This document shows positions 27,323-36,198 of a stretch of DNA of 64,000 bases, piece by piece. The DNA is from Burkholderiaceae bacterium (lineage in GTDB: Bacteria > Pseudomonadota > Gammaproteobacteria > Burkholderiales > Burkholderiaceae_C), in the NCBI GenBank assembly GCA_016790575.1, contig JAEUOU010000010.1, positions 124,001 through 188,000 of the forward strand, in the 5' to 3' direction. The notes under the pieces are model-generated. The model saw nothing but the letters and a program-made list of their open reading frames with translations. It made no database searches and was not told the DNA's origin. The translations under genes and the position numbers were made by a program. Numbering within the stretch: the first letter of the stretch is position 1; every line of letters begins with the position of its first letter.

Positions 27323-29146
27323 ATGAGCCTTCGCCCGACCATCGACTTCCTGCTCAACGACTGGCTCGGAGTCGAGAACCTGAACCAGCGTCAGCGCTTT
27401 GCCGACCACAGTCGCGAAACCTTTGACGCGGTGCTCGACACCTGCGAGCGCATCGCGCGTGAAAAGTACGCCCCCTTCAACCGCCTGGTGGACACGCAGG
27501 AGCCGCACTTCGACGGCGAGAGGGTGGTCCTGCCGCAGGCCACGCACGACGCGCAGAAGGCCTACGCCGAGAGCGGCATGCTCAGTGCGGCGCAGGACTA
27601 CGACATCGGCGGAATGCAGCTGCCCTACACGGTGGAGGCAGCGGCCAACGCGTTCTTCGCGATGGCCTCGGTCTCCATCGGCAGCGGCATGCTGTCGGTG
27701 GGCAACGCCAACCTGTTGATGACGCACGGCTTGGAACTGCAGAAGAAGGTGTTCGCGCTCAACGAGTTCTCGGGCCGCTGGTCGGGGACCATGTGCCTGT
27801 CCGAGCCGCAGGCCGGCTCGTCGCTGAGCGACCTCGCAACGCGCGCCGTGCCGGACGGGGAGGGCTACGAAGCCGACCCACTCGGCCCGCGCTACCGCCT
27901 CACAGGCAACAAGATGTGGATCTCGGCCGGCGAACACGAGCTGACTGAGAACATCATCCATCTGGTTCTGGCCAAAATCCCAGATGAGCACGGCAGACTG
28001 GTGCCGGGCGTCAAAGGCATCTCGCTGTTCATCGTGCCCAAGAAGCTGGTGGACATCGAGGGCAACCTCACCGGCGAACGCAACGACGTGGCGCTGGCGG
28101 GCCTGAACCATAAGTGCGGCTGGCGCGGCACCACCAACACCTTGTTGAACTTCGGCGAAGGCAAGTACCCGGTGCGCGGCAGTTCCGGCGCCATCGGCTA
28201 CCTGGTCGGCCAGCCCGGCCGGGGTCTGCAGTGCATGTTCCACATGATGAACGAGGCCCGCATTGGTGTGGGTATGGCCGCCACCATGCTGGGCATGGCG
28301 GGTTACCACGCGTCGCTCGACTATGCGAAGAACCGCCCTCAAGGAAGACCGCTGACATCGGGCGGGAAGGATGCCGCCGCGCCGCAGGTCCGCATCATCG
28401 AACACGCGGACGTCAAGCGCATGCTGCTGGCGCAAAAGAGTTACGCCGAAGGCGCGCTGGCGCTGGAGCTGTACTGCGCCCGGCTGGTGGACGAGCAGCA
28501 CACCGGCGCCCCCGAGGCGGCCGACGACGCGCGCCTGTTGCTGGAGGTGCTGACCCCGATTGCCAAGAGCTGGCCCAGTGAATGGTGCCTGGAAGCCAAC
28601 TCGCTGGCCATCCAGATCCACGGCGGCTACGGTTACACACGTGACTTTCCTGTCGAACAGTACTGGCGCGACAACCGCCTGAACATGATTCACGAGGGGA
28701 CTCACGGAATCCAGGCCATGGACTTGCTGGGTCGCAAGGTGCTGATGGAAAACGGCAAAGGCCTGACGCTGCTGGCCAGCCGCATCCAGACGACGATTGA
28801 GCGCGCCAGGCGGGTGTCCACCTTGGCTGCGCACGCCGATGCCTTGGGCCAGGCCTTGAAAGAGATTGGTTCTGCCACACAGGCGGCCTGGGGGACCGGC
28901 AATCCGACGGAGGCGCTTGCCAACGCCGTGCCGTACCTGCAAGCCTTCGGCCACACCGTACTGGCCTGGATCTGGCTGGACGTGGCCTTGACCGCCCATG
29001 TTGCTCCGCCCGACGGCCCGCGGAGCGGGCGCCTGGCAGCGACGCAGTATTTCTTCCACTATGAGTTGCCGAAGATCAGTGCGTGGCTGGCCGTCGTTCG
29101 CCAGCGCGACCTGACCTGCGCTGATCTTGCCGAAGACGCATTTTGA
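27323..29146 (+). CDS. Acyl-CoA dehydrogenase with C-terminal extra domain (DmdC/AcdA-like size)
   Basis: 607 residues, longer than the usual 380-residue enzymes because of a C-terminal domain of about 120 residues. FAD-binding stretch MCLSEPQAGSSLSD and KMWISAGEH. Catalytic base Glu458 (IHEGTHGIQ). QIHGGYGYTRDFPVEQYWRD is the classic ACAD signature. This long form resembles dehydrogenases for methylthiopropionyl-CoA and some long-chain acyl-CoA. It introduces the 2,3 double bond upstream of the FadB-like enzyme. The start at 27323 (MSLRPTIDF) fits the family. Confidence 0.93.
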   Translation: MSLRPTIDFLLNDWLGVENLNQRQRFADHSRETFDAVLDTCERIAREKYAPFNRLVDTQEPHFDGERVVLPQATHDAQKAYAESGMLSAAQDYDIGGMQLPYTVEAAANAFFAMASVSIGSGMLSVGNANLLMTHGLELQKKVFALNEFSGRWSGTMCLSEPQAGSSLSDLATRAVPDGEGYEADPLGPRYRLTGNKMWISAGEHELTENIIHLVLAKIPDEHGRLVPGVKGISLFIVPKKLVDIEGNLTGERNDVALAGLNHKCGWRGTTNTLLNFGEGKYPVRGSSGAIGYLVGQPGRGLQCMFHMMNEARIGVGMAATMLGMAGYHASLDYAKNRPQGRPLTSGGKDAAAPQVRIIEHADVKRMLLAQKSYAEGALALELYCARLVDEQHTGAPEAADDARLLLEVLTPIAKSWPSEWCLEANSLAIQIHGGYGYTRDFPVEQYWRDNRLNMIHEGTHGIQAMDLLGRKVLMENGKGLTLLASRIQTTIERARRVSTLAAHADALGQALKEIGSATQAAWGTGNPTEALANAVPYLQAFGHTVLAWIWLDVALTAHVAPPDGPRSGRLAATQYFFHYELPKISAWLAVVRQRDLTCADLAEDAF

Positions 29147-29168
29147 AATTCACCCTGAAGGAGACACC

Positions 29169-29960
29169 ATGACCCGTACCGTGACCGAATTGCTTGACCT
29201 GCGCGGAAAAACCGCGCTGATTACCGGAGGCTCGCGAGGATTGGGGCTGCAGATGGCTCACGCGTTAGGCGAGGCCGGTGCTCGCGTGCTGATCAGTTCG
29301 CGCAAGGCGTCGGACCTGGAAGAGGCGTGCGCAGAACTGCAGTCAGCGGGGATTGACGCCCGCTGGGTGGCTGCCGACTGCCAGCAGGAAGCCGATATCC
29401 GGCATCTGGCGTCTGAAACGGCGCAACGCCTGGGTGACGTCGACATTCTTGTCAACAACGCTGGCGCGGCCTGGGGTGCGCCGGCAGAGGACTACCCGCT
29501 CGAAGCCTGGGACAAGGTGATGAACCTGAATGTGCGCAGCTATTTCCTGCTGAGCCAGCTTGTTGCCAAGGCCAGCATGATCCCGCGTCGCAAGGGCAGC
29601 ATCATCAACACGGCCTCCATCGCGGGGCTGGGTGGCAATCCGTCCGGGATGGAGACGATTGCCTACAACACGTCAAAAGGCGCAGTGATCAATTTCACGC
29701 GGGCCCTGGCTGCCGAGTGGGGCGAGCATGGCATCCGCGTCAACGCCATCTGCCCTGGCTTTTTCCCCAGCAAGATGACCGCCGGGACGCTCAAGGCCAT
29801 GGGCGAAGAAAAGCTCGCCGCGCATGCGCCGCTTCGCCGACTGGGCGACGATGAAGACCTCAAGGGCATCACCTTGCTGTACGCCTCGGACGCTGGGAAA
29901 CACATCACCGGCCAGTGGCTGGCCGTAGATGGTGGTGTCAGTGTGATCACCGGGGGTTGA
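29169..29960 (+). CDS. Short-chain dehydrogenase/reductase (first)
   Basis: 263 residues, classical SDR. NAD(P) motif GGSRGLG (20-26), NNAG (96-99), catalytic Ser150, Tyr166 and Lys170 (YNTSK). A Ser-Arg pair after beta-2 (SSRKAS) suggests NADP preference. The substrate is unknown; in this setting a hydroxyacyl or ketoacyl compound is likely. A strong ribosome site AAGGAGA precedes the ATG. It lies 22 bases after the dehydrogenase. Confidence 0.93.
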   Translation: MTRTVTELLDLRGKTALITGGSRGLGLQMAHALGEAGARVLISSRKASDLEEACAELQSAGIDARWVAADCQQEADIRHLASETAQRLGDVDILVNNAGAAWGAPAEDYPLEAWDKVMNLNVRSYFLLSQLVAKASMIPRRKGSIINTASIAGLGGNPSGMETIAYNTSKGAVINFTRALAAEWGEHGIRVNAICPGFFPSKMTAGTLKAMGEEKLAAHAPLRRLGDDEDLKGITLLYASDAGKHITGQWLAVDGGVSVITGG

Positions 29961-29964
29961 TGTC

Positions 29965-30396
29965 GTGTCGATTGCCTTTGGCGCGAACATTCCGTTTGTC
30001 GAACATCTGGGCTTTACTCTGGAGCAGTTTGCCGACGGAAACTCGACACTGCACTTTGCGCCCCGGCCGGAACATCTGAATTCCTTTGCGGTCACCCATG
30101 GCGGCGCGCTGATGACCTTTCTGGATGTGGTGATGGCCACTGCTGCCCGCAGTGTGTTGCCCGAGTCCGGTGTCGTGACGATCGAGATGAAAACCAGTTT
30201 CATGCGCCCGGCGCGCGCTGCGGCCGGTGGATTTCTGATCGGTCGCGGACGGCTCTTGCACCGTACGCGCTCGACGGCGTTCACCGAAGGAACGGTATAC
30301 GACGACGCGGGCGAAGCCTGTGCCCATGCAACCGGTACGTTCCGATACGTCCAGCGACACCTCGGGGGCCCCCAGGCACCGCTTTCGACCGACTGA
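29965..30396 (+). CDS. PaaI-family hotdog thioesterase (second)
   Basis: 143 residues, hotdog fold with VTHGGALMTFLDVVMATAA and TIEMKTSFMRPAR. It differs clearly from the first thioesterase of this block, so it is not a recent duplicate. GTG start four bases after the preceding stop shows tight coupling. Its 3' end contains GGGGGCCCCC, a perfect ten-base palindrome. Confidence 0.9.
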   Translation: MSIAFGANIPFVEHLGFTLEQFADGNSTLHFAPRPEHLNSFAVTHGGALMTFLDVVMATAARSVLPESGVVTIEMKTSFMRPARAAAGGFLIGRGRLLHRTRSTAFTEGTVYDDAGEACAHATGTFRYVQRHLGGPQAPLSTD

Positions 30397-30400
30397 GTCC

Positions 30401-30460
30401 GGATTTTGACCGAAATAGGTCAATACCCAGCGTAAAACGGTCACTTCGTGCTATCAACTT
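30401..30460 (+). repeat. Dispersed 50-base repeat, copy C, before the MDR reductase gene
   Basis: Boxes ATACCCAGCG, AAAACGGTCA and GCTATCAA. TTGACC (30406-30411) can pair with GGTCAA (30418-30423) or, as TGACCG, with CGGTCA (30438-30443), giving two alternative hairpins. The GCTAT box lies shortly before the AAGGA ribosome site of the next gene. Confidence 0.8.
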
Positions 30461-30475
30461 CATAAGGAAACCGTC

Positions 30476-31492
30476 ATGCCCCAGAACAAACAAGTCCTGC
30501 TCGACAACCGTCCCGAGGGCGAAGCCACGGCCGCCAACTTCAAGCTTCTCACCACGGAAACCCCGCCGCTCCAGGACGGCCAGGTGCTGGTGCAGCACCA
30601 CTACCTGAGCCTGGACCCCTACATGCGCGGGCGCATGAACGCGGGCAAAAGCTATGCCCAGCCACAGCCGCTGGGCGAGGTGATGCAGGGCGGCACCGTG
30701 GGCGAAGTGGTCGAGTCCCGCAACCCGCGCTATCAGCCCGGCGACAAGGTCGTCGGCATGGGCGGCTGGCAGGAATACGGTGTGGTGAACGCCGACCAGC
30801 CGGGCGCGTTGCGCAAGGTCGACACCACGCACGTGCCGCTGAGCCACTACCTGGGCGCCGTCGGCATGCCGGGCGTCACCGCCTGGTACGGGCTGGTGAA
30901 GATCATTGCGCCCAAGGCGGGCGACACGGTGGCCATCAGTGCGGCCACCGGTGCCGTGGGCAGCGCCTTCGCGGCATTGGCCAAAGCGCGCGGCTGCCGC
31001 GTGGTGGGCATTGCCGGCGGGCCGGACAAATGCGCCTACGCGGTGAACGAGCTCGGCTATGACGCCTGCATCGACTACAAGGTCCATGCTGACGCGGCCT
31101 CGCTCGCCAAGGCGCTCAAGGACGCCTGCCCGAACGGCATCGACGGCTACTTCGAAAACGTCGGCGGCATGGTGCTCGATGCCGTGCTGCTGCGCATGAA
31201 CGCCTTCGGTCGCATTGCACTGTGCGGCATGATCGCCGGTTACGACGGCGCGCCGCTGCCGCTGGCCTACCCGGCACTGATCCTGGTGAACCGCCTGAAG
31301 ATCGAAGGCTTCATCGTCAGCGAACACATGGAAGTCTGGCCCGAGGCGCTGGCCGAACTGGGCCAGCTGGTGGGCAGCGGCAAGCTGCGCCCGCGCGAGT
31401 CCGTCGCCCAGGGTATCGAGTCGGCCCCCGAGGCCTTCATCGGCCTGCTCAAGGGCAAGAACTTCGGCAAGCAGCTGGTCAGGCTGATCTGA
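30476..31492 (+). CDS. NADP-dependent MDR-superfamily reductase (CurA/leukotriene-dehydrogenase-like)
   Basis: 338 residues of the zinc-free MDR branch that reduces alpha,beta-unsaturated ketones. N-terminal VLLDNRPEGEATAANF, YLSLDPYMRGRM and the cofactor loop ISAATGAVGSAFAALAK are diagnostic. It could reduce an enoyl intermediate or a reactive enone. Separated from the thioesterase by repeat copy C; start with AAGGAAA ahead of it. Confidence 0.93.
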   Translation: MPQNKQVLLDNRPEGEATAANFKLLTTETPPLQDGQVLVQHHYLSLDPYMRGRMNAGKSYAQPQPLGEVMQGGTVGEVVESRNPRYQPGDKVVGMGGWQEYGVVNADQPGALRKVDTTHVPLSHYLGAVGMPGVTAWYGLVKIIAPKAGDTVAISAATGAVGSAFAALAKARGCRVVGIAGGPDKCAYAVNELGYDACIDYKVHADAASLAKALKDACPNGIDGYFENVGGMVLDAVLLRMNAFGRIALCGMIAGYDGAPLPLAYPALILVNRLKIEGFIVSEHMEVWPEALAELGQLVGSGKLRPRESVAQGIESAPEAFIGLLKGKNFGKQLVRLI

Positions 31493-31517
31493 TCCAACAC
31501 GCTGGACTGGAGCCCCG

Positions 31518-32477
31518 ATGAGCACGCCCACGCTGATCTTGCACCACTACCCGAACTCGCCGTTTTCCGAGAAGGTCCGCCTGATCCTGGGCGCCAAGCA
31601 ACTGGCCTGGCAGTCGGTGCTGGTCCCGGCCATCATGCCCAAGCCCGATGTGCAGGCCTTGACCGGCGGCTACCGCAAGACGCCGTTCCTGCAGGTCGGC
31701 GCGGATATCTACTGTGACACCGCGCTGATCGCCGATGTGCTGGAGCATGTGCAGCCCGAGCCCGCGCTGTACCCGCCCCACCTCAAGGGCGTGAGCCGGG
31801 TGTTCGCGCAGTGGGCCGACAGCACCCTGTTCTGGGCCGCCATGGGCTATAACCTGAGCCCCCGGGGCGCGGCCGAGATGTTTGCCGGCGCGCCGCCCGA
31901 GGCGGCCCGGGCCTTCGCCGAGGACCGCAAGGCGATGTCCGCCGGCATGGCGCGGCTGCGGCCGGGCGACGCGGCCTCGGCCTACCGCTCGTACCTGCGG
32001 CGCATCGCGCACATGGTCGAGGAGCACGAGTTTCTCTTTGGCGCCGAGCCCTGTATCGCCGACTTCGCCACCTACCACCCGCTGTGGTTCACGCGCACCC
32101 GGGTGCCCGGCATGGCGCCGATCCTGGACGCGACGCCAGCCGTGCTGGAGTGGATGGACCGCCTCGCGAGGGGCGGTCATGGCCGGCCCGAAAAGCTGAG
32201 CGGGACCGACGCCGTCGCGGTGGCGTGCGCGACCGATCCCTTGCCGGCCGGTGCCAACCTGCTGCTCGACAGCGCCTTCCAGGACGACCACGGCATCCCG
32301 CTGGGCAGCCGTGTCACGGTGGCCGCCGAAAGTTTCGGCCCCGAAGCCACCGAGGGCGAGCTGATCGCCGCCACACGCACCCATTACACGCTGCGCCGCA
32401 CCGACCCCCGGGCCGGCACGGTGCACGTGCATTTCCCCCGCATCGGTTACATCTTGAAGAAGGCAGAGACGCCATGA
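31518..32477 (+). CDS. Glutathione S-transferase-like protein with C-terminal extension
   Basis: 319 residues, about 100 longer than usual GSTs. The thioredoxin-like N-terminal domain is clear (HYPNSPFSEKVRLILGAK, Ser14 or Ser17 as possible catalytic residue, and YRKTPFLQVGADIYCDTALI). The all-helical domain ends near residue 220. The last 90 residues (NLLLDSAFQDDHGIPLGSRV to HVHFPRIGYILKK) are predicted beta-rich and I do not recognise them. Its stop overlaps the next SDR by ATGA. Confidence 0.88.
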   Translation: MSTPTLILHHYPNSPFSEKVRLILGAKQLAWQSVLVPAIMPKPDVQALTGGYRKTPFLQVGADIYCDTALIADVLEHVQPEPALYPPHLKGVSRVFAQWADSTLFWAAMGYNLSPRGAAEMFAGAPPEAARAFAEDRKAMSAGMARLRPGDAASAYRSYLRRIAHMVEEHEFLFGAEPCIADFATYHPLWFTRTRVPGMAPILDATPAVLEWMDRLARGGHGRPEKLSGTDAVAVACATDPLPAGANLLLDSAFQDDHGIPLGSRVTVAAESFGPEATEGELIAATRTHYTLRRTDPRAGTVHVHFPRIGYILKKAETP

Positions 32478-33394
32478 TCGACGATTTCAAAGGCAAGACC
32501 GCCGTCCTGACCGGTGCCGGCTCGGGCTTTGGCCTGGAGTGCGCGCGCATCGGCGCCCGGCTGGGCATGAACCTGGTGCTGGCCGACGTGCAGCAGGACG
32601 CGCTGGACGCCGCCGCCGCCGAGTTGCGCGCCGCCGGTGCGACGGTGCTGGCGCGCAAGGTCGATGTGTCCAGCGCCGAGCAGATGGAGGGCCTGGCGGT
32701 GGCGACGCGCTCGCAGTTCGGCGCGCCGCATTTCGTGTTCAACAACGCCGGTGTGGGCGCGGGCGGCCTGGTGTGGGAAAACTCCATCCGCGACTGGGAA
32801 TGGGTGCTGGGCGTCAACCTCTGGGGCGTGATCCACGGCGTGCGCCTGTTCACGCCGATGATGCTCGAGGCTGCCGGGGCCGACCCCAACTACACGGGCC
32901 ACATCGTCAACACCGCCAGCATGGCCGGGCTGCTGACGCCGCCCAACATGGGCATCTACAACGTCAGCAAGCATGCCGTGGTCAGCCTGACCGAAACGCT
33001 GTACCAGGACCTGAGGCTGGTCACCGACCAGATCGGCGCCAGCGTGCTGTGCCCCTACTTTGTGCCCACCGGCATCAGCCAGAGCCACCGCAACCGCCCG
33101 GCCGACCTGGCCGACCAGCAGCCCACCCGCAGCCAGCTGATCGGGCAGGCCATGAGCGACAAGGCCGTGGGCTCGGGCAAGGTCACCGCCGCCGAGGTGG
33201 CGCAGAAGGTCTTCGACGCCATGATGGCCGACCAGTTCTACATCTTCAGCCACCCCAAGGCGCTGGGCAACGTTCAAGCGAGGATGGACTGCATCGTGCA
33301 ACAGCGCAATCCCGAAGATCCGTTCGCCGAACGCCCAGGAATCGGTATCCAGCTTCGTGAAGCGCTGCGTGAGGACACGACAAGAACCAATTGA
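32474..33394 (+). CDS. Short-chain dehydrogenase/reductase (second)
   Basis: 306 residues, classical SDR with a C-terminal extension. TGAGSGFG (13-20), Asp38 after beta-2 (ADVQ) suggesting NAD, NNAG (90-93), Ser149, Tyr162, Lys166. It is coupled to the GST-like gene by a four-base overlap. Together MDR, GST and SDR form the end of the acyl-CoA block; I infer they handle the same compound class. Confidence 0.92.
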   Translation: MIDDFKGKTAVLTGAGSGFGLECARIGARLGMNLVLADVQQDALDAAAAELRAAGATVLARKVDVSSAEQMEGLAVATRSQFGAPHFVFNNAGVGAGGLVWENSIRDWEWVLGVNLWGVIHGVRLFTPMMLEAAGADPNYTGHIVNTASMAGLLTPPNMGIYNVSKHAVVSLTETLYQDLRLVTDQIGASVLCPYFVPTGISQSHRNRPADLADQQPTRSQLIGQAMSDKAVGSGKVTAAEVAQKVFDAMMADQFYIFSHPKALGNVQARMDCIVQQRNPEDPFAERPGIGIQLREALREDTTRTN

Positions 33395-33400
33395 CGGCAC

Positions 33401-33419
33401 GCCAGCCGGGCGCCCTGGC
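33401..33419. terminator. Hairpin between convergent SDR and PP2C genes
   Basis: Stem GCCAG / CTGGC around a nine-base GC-rich loop. No T run. The surrounding bases (GCCAGC, 16 bases, CTGCTAT) keep the spacing of the dispersed repeat, so it may instead be a worn copy. Confidence 0.3.
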
Positions 33420-33433
33420 AGTCTGCTATCGAC

Positions 33434-34195
33434 TCAATCGCCGTCCAGCGGGTCAAGGCGGACGACGACCAGCGACAAGTTATCGCCGCCGCCTCGGGCG
33501 CGGGTGCGGGCCTTTTCGATGAGGAATTCGCTGGCCTCCCGAGGACCAAGAGATCCCAACACATAACCCATTTCTTCGTTGGTGAAGTAATGCCAGAGTC
33601 CGTCGCTGCATGCCATCAGGATGTCGCCGGTGCTTACCTGCAGATGGTCATGGGTGAAAGTCGGATCATCTTCGGTACCGAGACACCCCATCAGGATGTT
33701 GGATTGCGGATGTACGTTGGCCTCTGCCTCGGTCAGTTCCCCGCGTTCCACCAGAGTCTGAACGTAGGAGTGATCAAAGGTCCGCTTGACGAAAGACCCG
33801 CCTCGAAACAGATAGACCCGGGAATCGCCCGCATGCAGCCAATAGCACTCCCCCCCGGGATTGATCAGGAACATCGCGATGGTACTGTGCGGTTCCTGCT
33901 CCGCCGATATGGCGGTCAGCCGAATGACAATATGCGCCTCTTCGGCAATCTGCCGCAGCAGGGAAGGGGCATCGTCGGCCGAAGGCAGATAAGACTCGAA
34001 TAGCTGGCGCGCTGTCAGCATCACCTGATCCGAAGCCTTGCGCCCCCCGCTGCGTCCGCCCATGCCGTCTGCGACCACGCCGAGGACGCAACCGGCAACA
34101 CGTGGGTGGCTCAACAGTGCGACCTGGTCCTGCTGGTACTCCCGGTCTCCCTTGTGGATGCCGGTCGCGGCATTGATTCGATAGCCTTTTTGCAT
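33434..34195 (-). CDS. PP2C-family serine/threonine phosphatase
   Basis: 253 residues with the metal-binding motifs of bacterial PP2C (PPM) enzymes: VADGMGG, HAGDSRVYLFR, CSDGLW and GGGDNLSLVVV. The first residues (KGDREYQQDQ) supply the usual Asp. It dephosphorylates proteins in the cytosol; no kinase gene is nearby. Transcribed after bamD with 31 bases between them. From here to about 50 kb base composition is visibly less GC-rich. Confidence 0.93.
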   Translation of the reverse strand: MQKGYRINAATGIHKGDREYQQDQVALLSHPRVAGCVLGVVADGMGGRSGGRKASDQVMLTARQLFESYLPSADDAPSLLRQIAEEAHIVIRLTAISAEQEPHSTIAMFLINPGGECYWLHAGDSRVYLFRGGSFVKRTFDHSYVQTLVERGELTEAEANVHPQSNILMGCLGTEDDPTFTHDHLQVSTGDILMACSDGLWHYFTNEEMGYVLGSLGPREASEFLIEKARTRARGGGDNLSLVVVRLDPLDGD

Positions 34196-34226
34196 GGTGT
34201 GGGGGCCAATTTCTGAATCTAGCGGC

Positions 34227-35033
34227 CTACCAGAATTTCCACCACGGATTGCCTTTCGGGCGGAATCCTTTGCTCAGGAAATCACTGTTGGGATAATTTT
34301 TCTCAAGTACACGTCGAGCATCATCCCGAAGTTTGTCCATGCCCATGGCGTCGTAAGACTGAATCAATATGAACAGGGCTTCCTCCTGGGCCGGTACGTC
34401 CCGGTAGTCCGCCAAAGCAAGTTGCGCCCGGTTGACAGCCGCAACGTAGGCGCCCCGGCTGTAGTAATAGCGGGCGACATGGACTTCATATTCCGCGAGG
34501 GAATTCAAGATGTAAGTCATGCGCGCGCGCGCGTCCGGTGTGTAACGACTGTCCGGAAATCGGGTGACAAGTTCACGAAAAGACTCAAAGGACTCTTTGG
34601 CGGCTTTCTGGTCGCGCTCGGACAAATCCTGCCGGGTCAGAAACGAGAACATGCCCAATCTGTCGTTGAAGTTCACCACTCCCTTGAGGTACAGGGCGTA
34701 ATCAATCCCCGGGCTGGTCGGATGCAACCGCATGAATCGGTCCAGAACAGCGATCGCCTGCGCTTTCTCGCCGCCTTTGTAATGGGCGTAAGCCTTTTCA
34801 ATCTGTGCCTGCTGGGCGAGGGGAGTGCCTGCAGCGCGTCCTTCCAGCTTTTCATACAAGCTGACGGCTTTGTCGAAGCCGCCGGAGTTCAACTCGTCTT
34901 TCGCTTCCGCATAAATACGGTTCGGGCTCCATCCGGCGGTGTTGTCGACAGGTGTCGAAGAGCAGGCTGCCAGGAGCATCAGCAGCGCCAGACAAGTGCC
35001 GGTCGAGACCATCGATAATTGCAAACGTGCCAT
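34227..35033 (-). CDS. bamD: Outer-membrane protein assembly lipoprotein BamD
   Basis: 268 residues. Lipobox LLAAC with acylated Cys24. TPR-like helical repeats follow (GWSPNRIYAEAKDELNSGGFDKAVSLYEKLE; named here by its first and last parts) and the essential region with DRLGMFSFL, ARYYYSRGAYVAAVNRAQ is present. It is an essential BAM-complex subunit on the periplasmic face of the outer membrane. bamB lies about 10 kb away in the long plus-strand block. Divergent from rluD with very little space between. Confidence 0.96.
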   Translation of the reverse strand: MARLQLSMVSTGTCLALLMLLAACSSTPVDNTAGWSPNRIYAEAKDELNSGGFDKAVSLYEKLEGRAAGTPLAQQAQIEKAYAHYKGGEKAQAIAVLDRFMRLHPTSPGIDYALYLKGVVNFNDRLGMFSFLTRQDLSERDQKAAKESFESFRELVTRFPDSRYTPDARARMTYILNSLAEYEVHVARYYYSRGAYVAAVNRAQLALADYRDVPAQEEALFILIQSYDAMGMDKLRDDARRVLEKNYPNSDFLSKGFRPKGNPWWKFW

Positions 35034-35047
35034 CAGGACCGACTCTC

Positions 35048-36079
35048 TTGAAACAGAAGACAGAAATTATATCGACCGCCCCCCTTGCGACCGGTGCAAT
35101 GCCCGCAGACATCGAAGACACGGAACTCGATTCGGAAACGGAAGTACGAACCCTGGAGGTTGGGATCGCCGGACATGGGCAGCGGCTGGACCATTTTCTT
35201 GTCGAAGCGTTTCCGGAATTCTCCCGCAGCTTTCTCCAGTCAGCCGTGTCCTCAGGGTGTCTGGCGCTCAACGGTCACGCAGCCACTCGACCTGCAACCA
35301 AGGTGCGGGTAGGTGATGAAGTTGCGATCGAACTCAGGCCGACGGCGAAGAGCTTGGCTTTTCGTGCGGAGCCCATGCACCTGGATATCGCCTATGAAGA
35401 TGCTAGCTTGGCGGTGATCAATAAGCCGGCAGGACTGGTCGTCCATCCTGCGCCGGGAAATTGGAGTGGAACCCTTTTGAACGGATTGCTCGCCCGATAT
35501 GAAACAGCCGGAAATTTGCCTCGGGCTGGCATCGTGCATCGGCTTGACAAGGACACGAGCGGCTTGATGGTTGTCGCGAAAACGCGGGAAACGATGGATC
35601 GGTTGGTTGGCCTGATTGCAACCCGCTTGGTCTCCCGTCACTACCTGGCAGTCTCACCGCACCCTTGGCGGGGGGAAAGGGAGTTTTCGGTCTCTGCGCC
35701 CATCGGTCGTGATCCAAAGAACAGGCTTCGTATGGCCGTTGTGGAATCAGGGTCGGGCAAGCCCGCACGAACTGATTTCAAAGTAGTCGACTCCAGTTCG
35801 TCAGGCACCCTTTTCCATTGCGCACTCCATACAGGACGCACGCACCAGATTCGCGTTCACCTGGGCAGCATCGGAATGCCGTTGGCGGGTGATGCCGTTT
35901 ACGGCCGAGATACCGCACGTGACCCGATAGCGCGCCAGGCTCTTCACGCCTTCTCTTTGGCGTTCGTCCATCCGACCAGTGCGACACCCCTGAGGTGGTT
36001 TTGCCAGCCACCTCAAGATTTCGCCAAGCTGCTGGAGATTTGGGGCCTCCGATACAATGCTCCCATTGCGGGGGCTTGA
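35048..36079 (+). CDS. rluD: 23S rRNA pseudouridine synthase RluD
   Basis: 343 residues from the TTG at 35048. An S4 domain (GQRLDHFLVEAFPEFSRSFL; residues 45-64) precedes the catalytic domain with Asp167 in HRLDKDTSGLMV. It isomerises uridines 1911, 1915 and 1917 of helix 69 of 23S rRNA. I prefer the TTG because AGGA lies nine bases upstream; an ATG at 35099 (326 residues) has no such site and is the alternative. The two choices leave either 14 or 65 bases to bamD. Confidence 0.93.
   Translation: MKQKTEIISTAPLATGAMPADIEDTELDSETEVRTLEVGIAGHGQRLDHFLVEAFPEFSRSFLQSAVSSGCLALNGHAATRPATKVRVGDEVAIELRPTAKSLAFRAEPMHLDIAYEDASLAVINKPAGLVVHPAPGNWSGTLLNGLLARYETAGNLPRAGIVHRLDKDTSGLMVVAKTRETMDRLVGLIATRLVSRHYLAVSPHPWRGEREFSVSAPIGRDPKNRLRMAVVESGSGKPARTDFKVVDSSSSGTLFHCALHTGRTHQIRVHLGSIGMPLAGDAVYGRDTARDPIARQALHAFSLAFVHPTSATPLRWFCQPPQDFAKLLEIWGLRYNAPIAGA
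35066..35071 (-). promoter_or_regulatory. Candidate -10 element for bamD
   Basis: A perfect TATAAT on the minus strand, 32 bases before the bamD ATG. It lies inside the 5' part of the divergent rluD reading frame. The -35 region is unclear. Confidence 0.45.
36053..36058 (+). promoter_or_regulatory. Candidate -10 element for scpB-rluB
   Basis: TACAAT in the sequence GATACAATGC, inside the 3' end of rluD and about 140 bases before scpB. -35 not clear. Confidence 0.3.
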
Positions 36080-36198
36080 ATGTCCCCGGCCCACCTTGCT
36101 CCGGCGCGATGGCCTTCGTTGCCGAGACAGTCGGAATGTGCGTTCGTTAGTTGTCGACGGCGCTGAGTATCAATCCAACCCATCCTTTTGCCTTTGCC

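Noticed and set aside
27212-29059. Minus-strand open frame of 615 codons opposite the acyl-CoA dehydrogenase
   Set aside because: Mirror frame of a well-recognised enzyme.
26844-30396. Recent duplication of the PaaI-type thioesterases
   Set aside because: The two proteins share only fold motifs; sequences differ throughout.
34519-34535. Run of alternating GC in bamD
   Set aside because: Encodes conserved Arg/Ala residues of BamD; no sign of a slipped frame.
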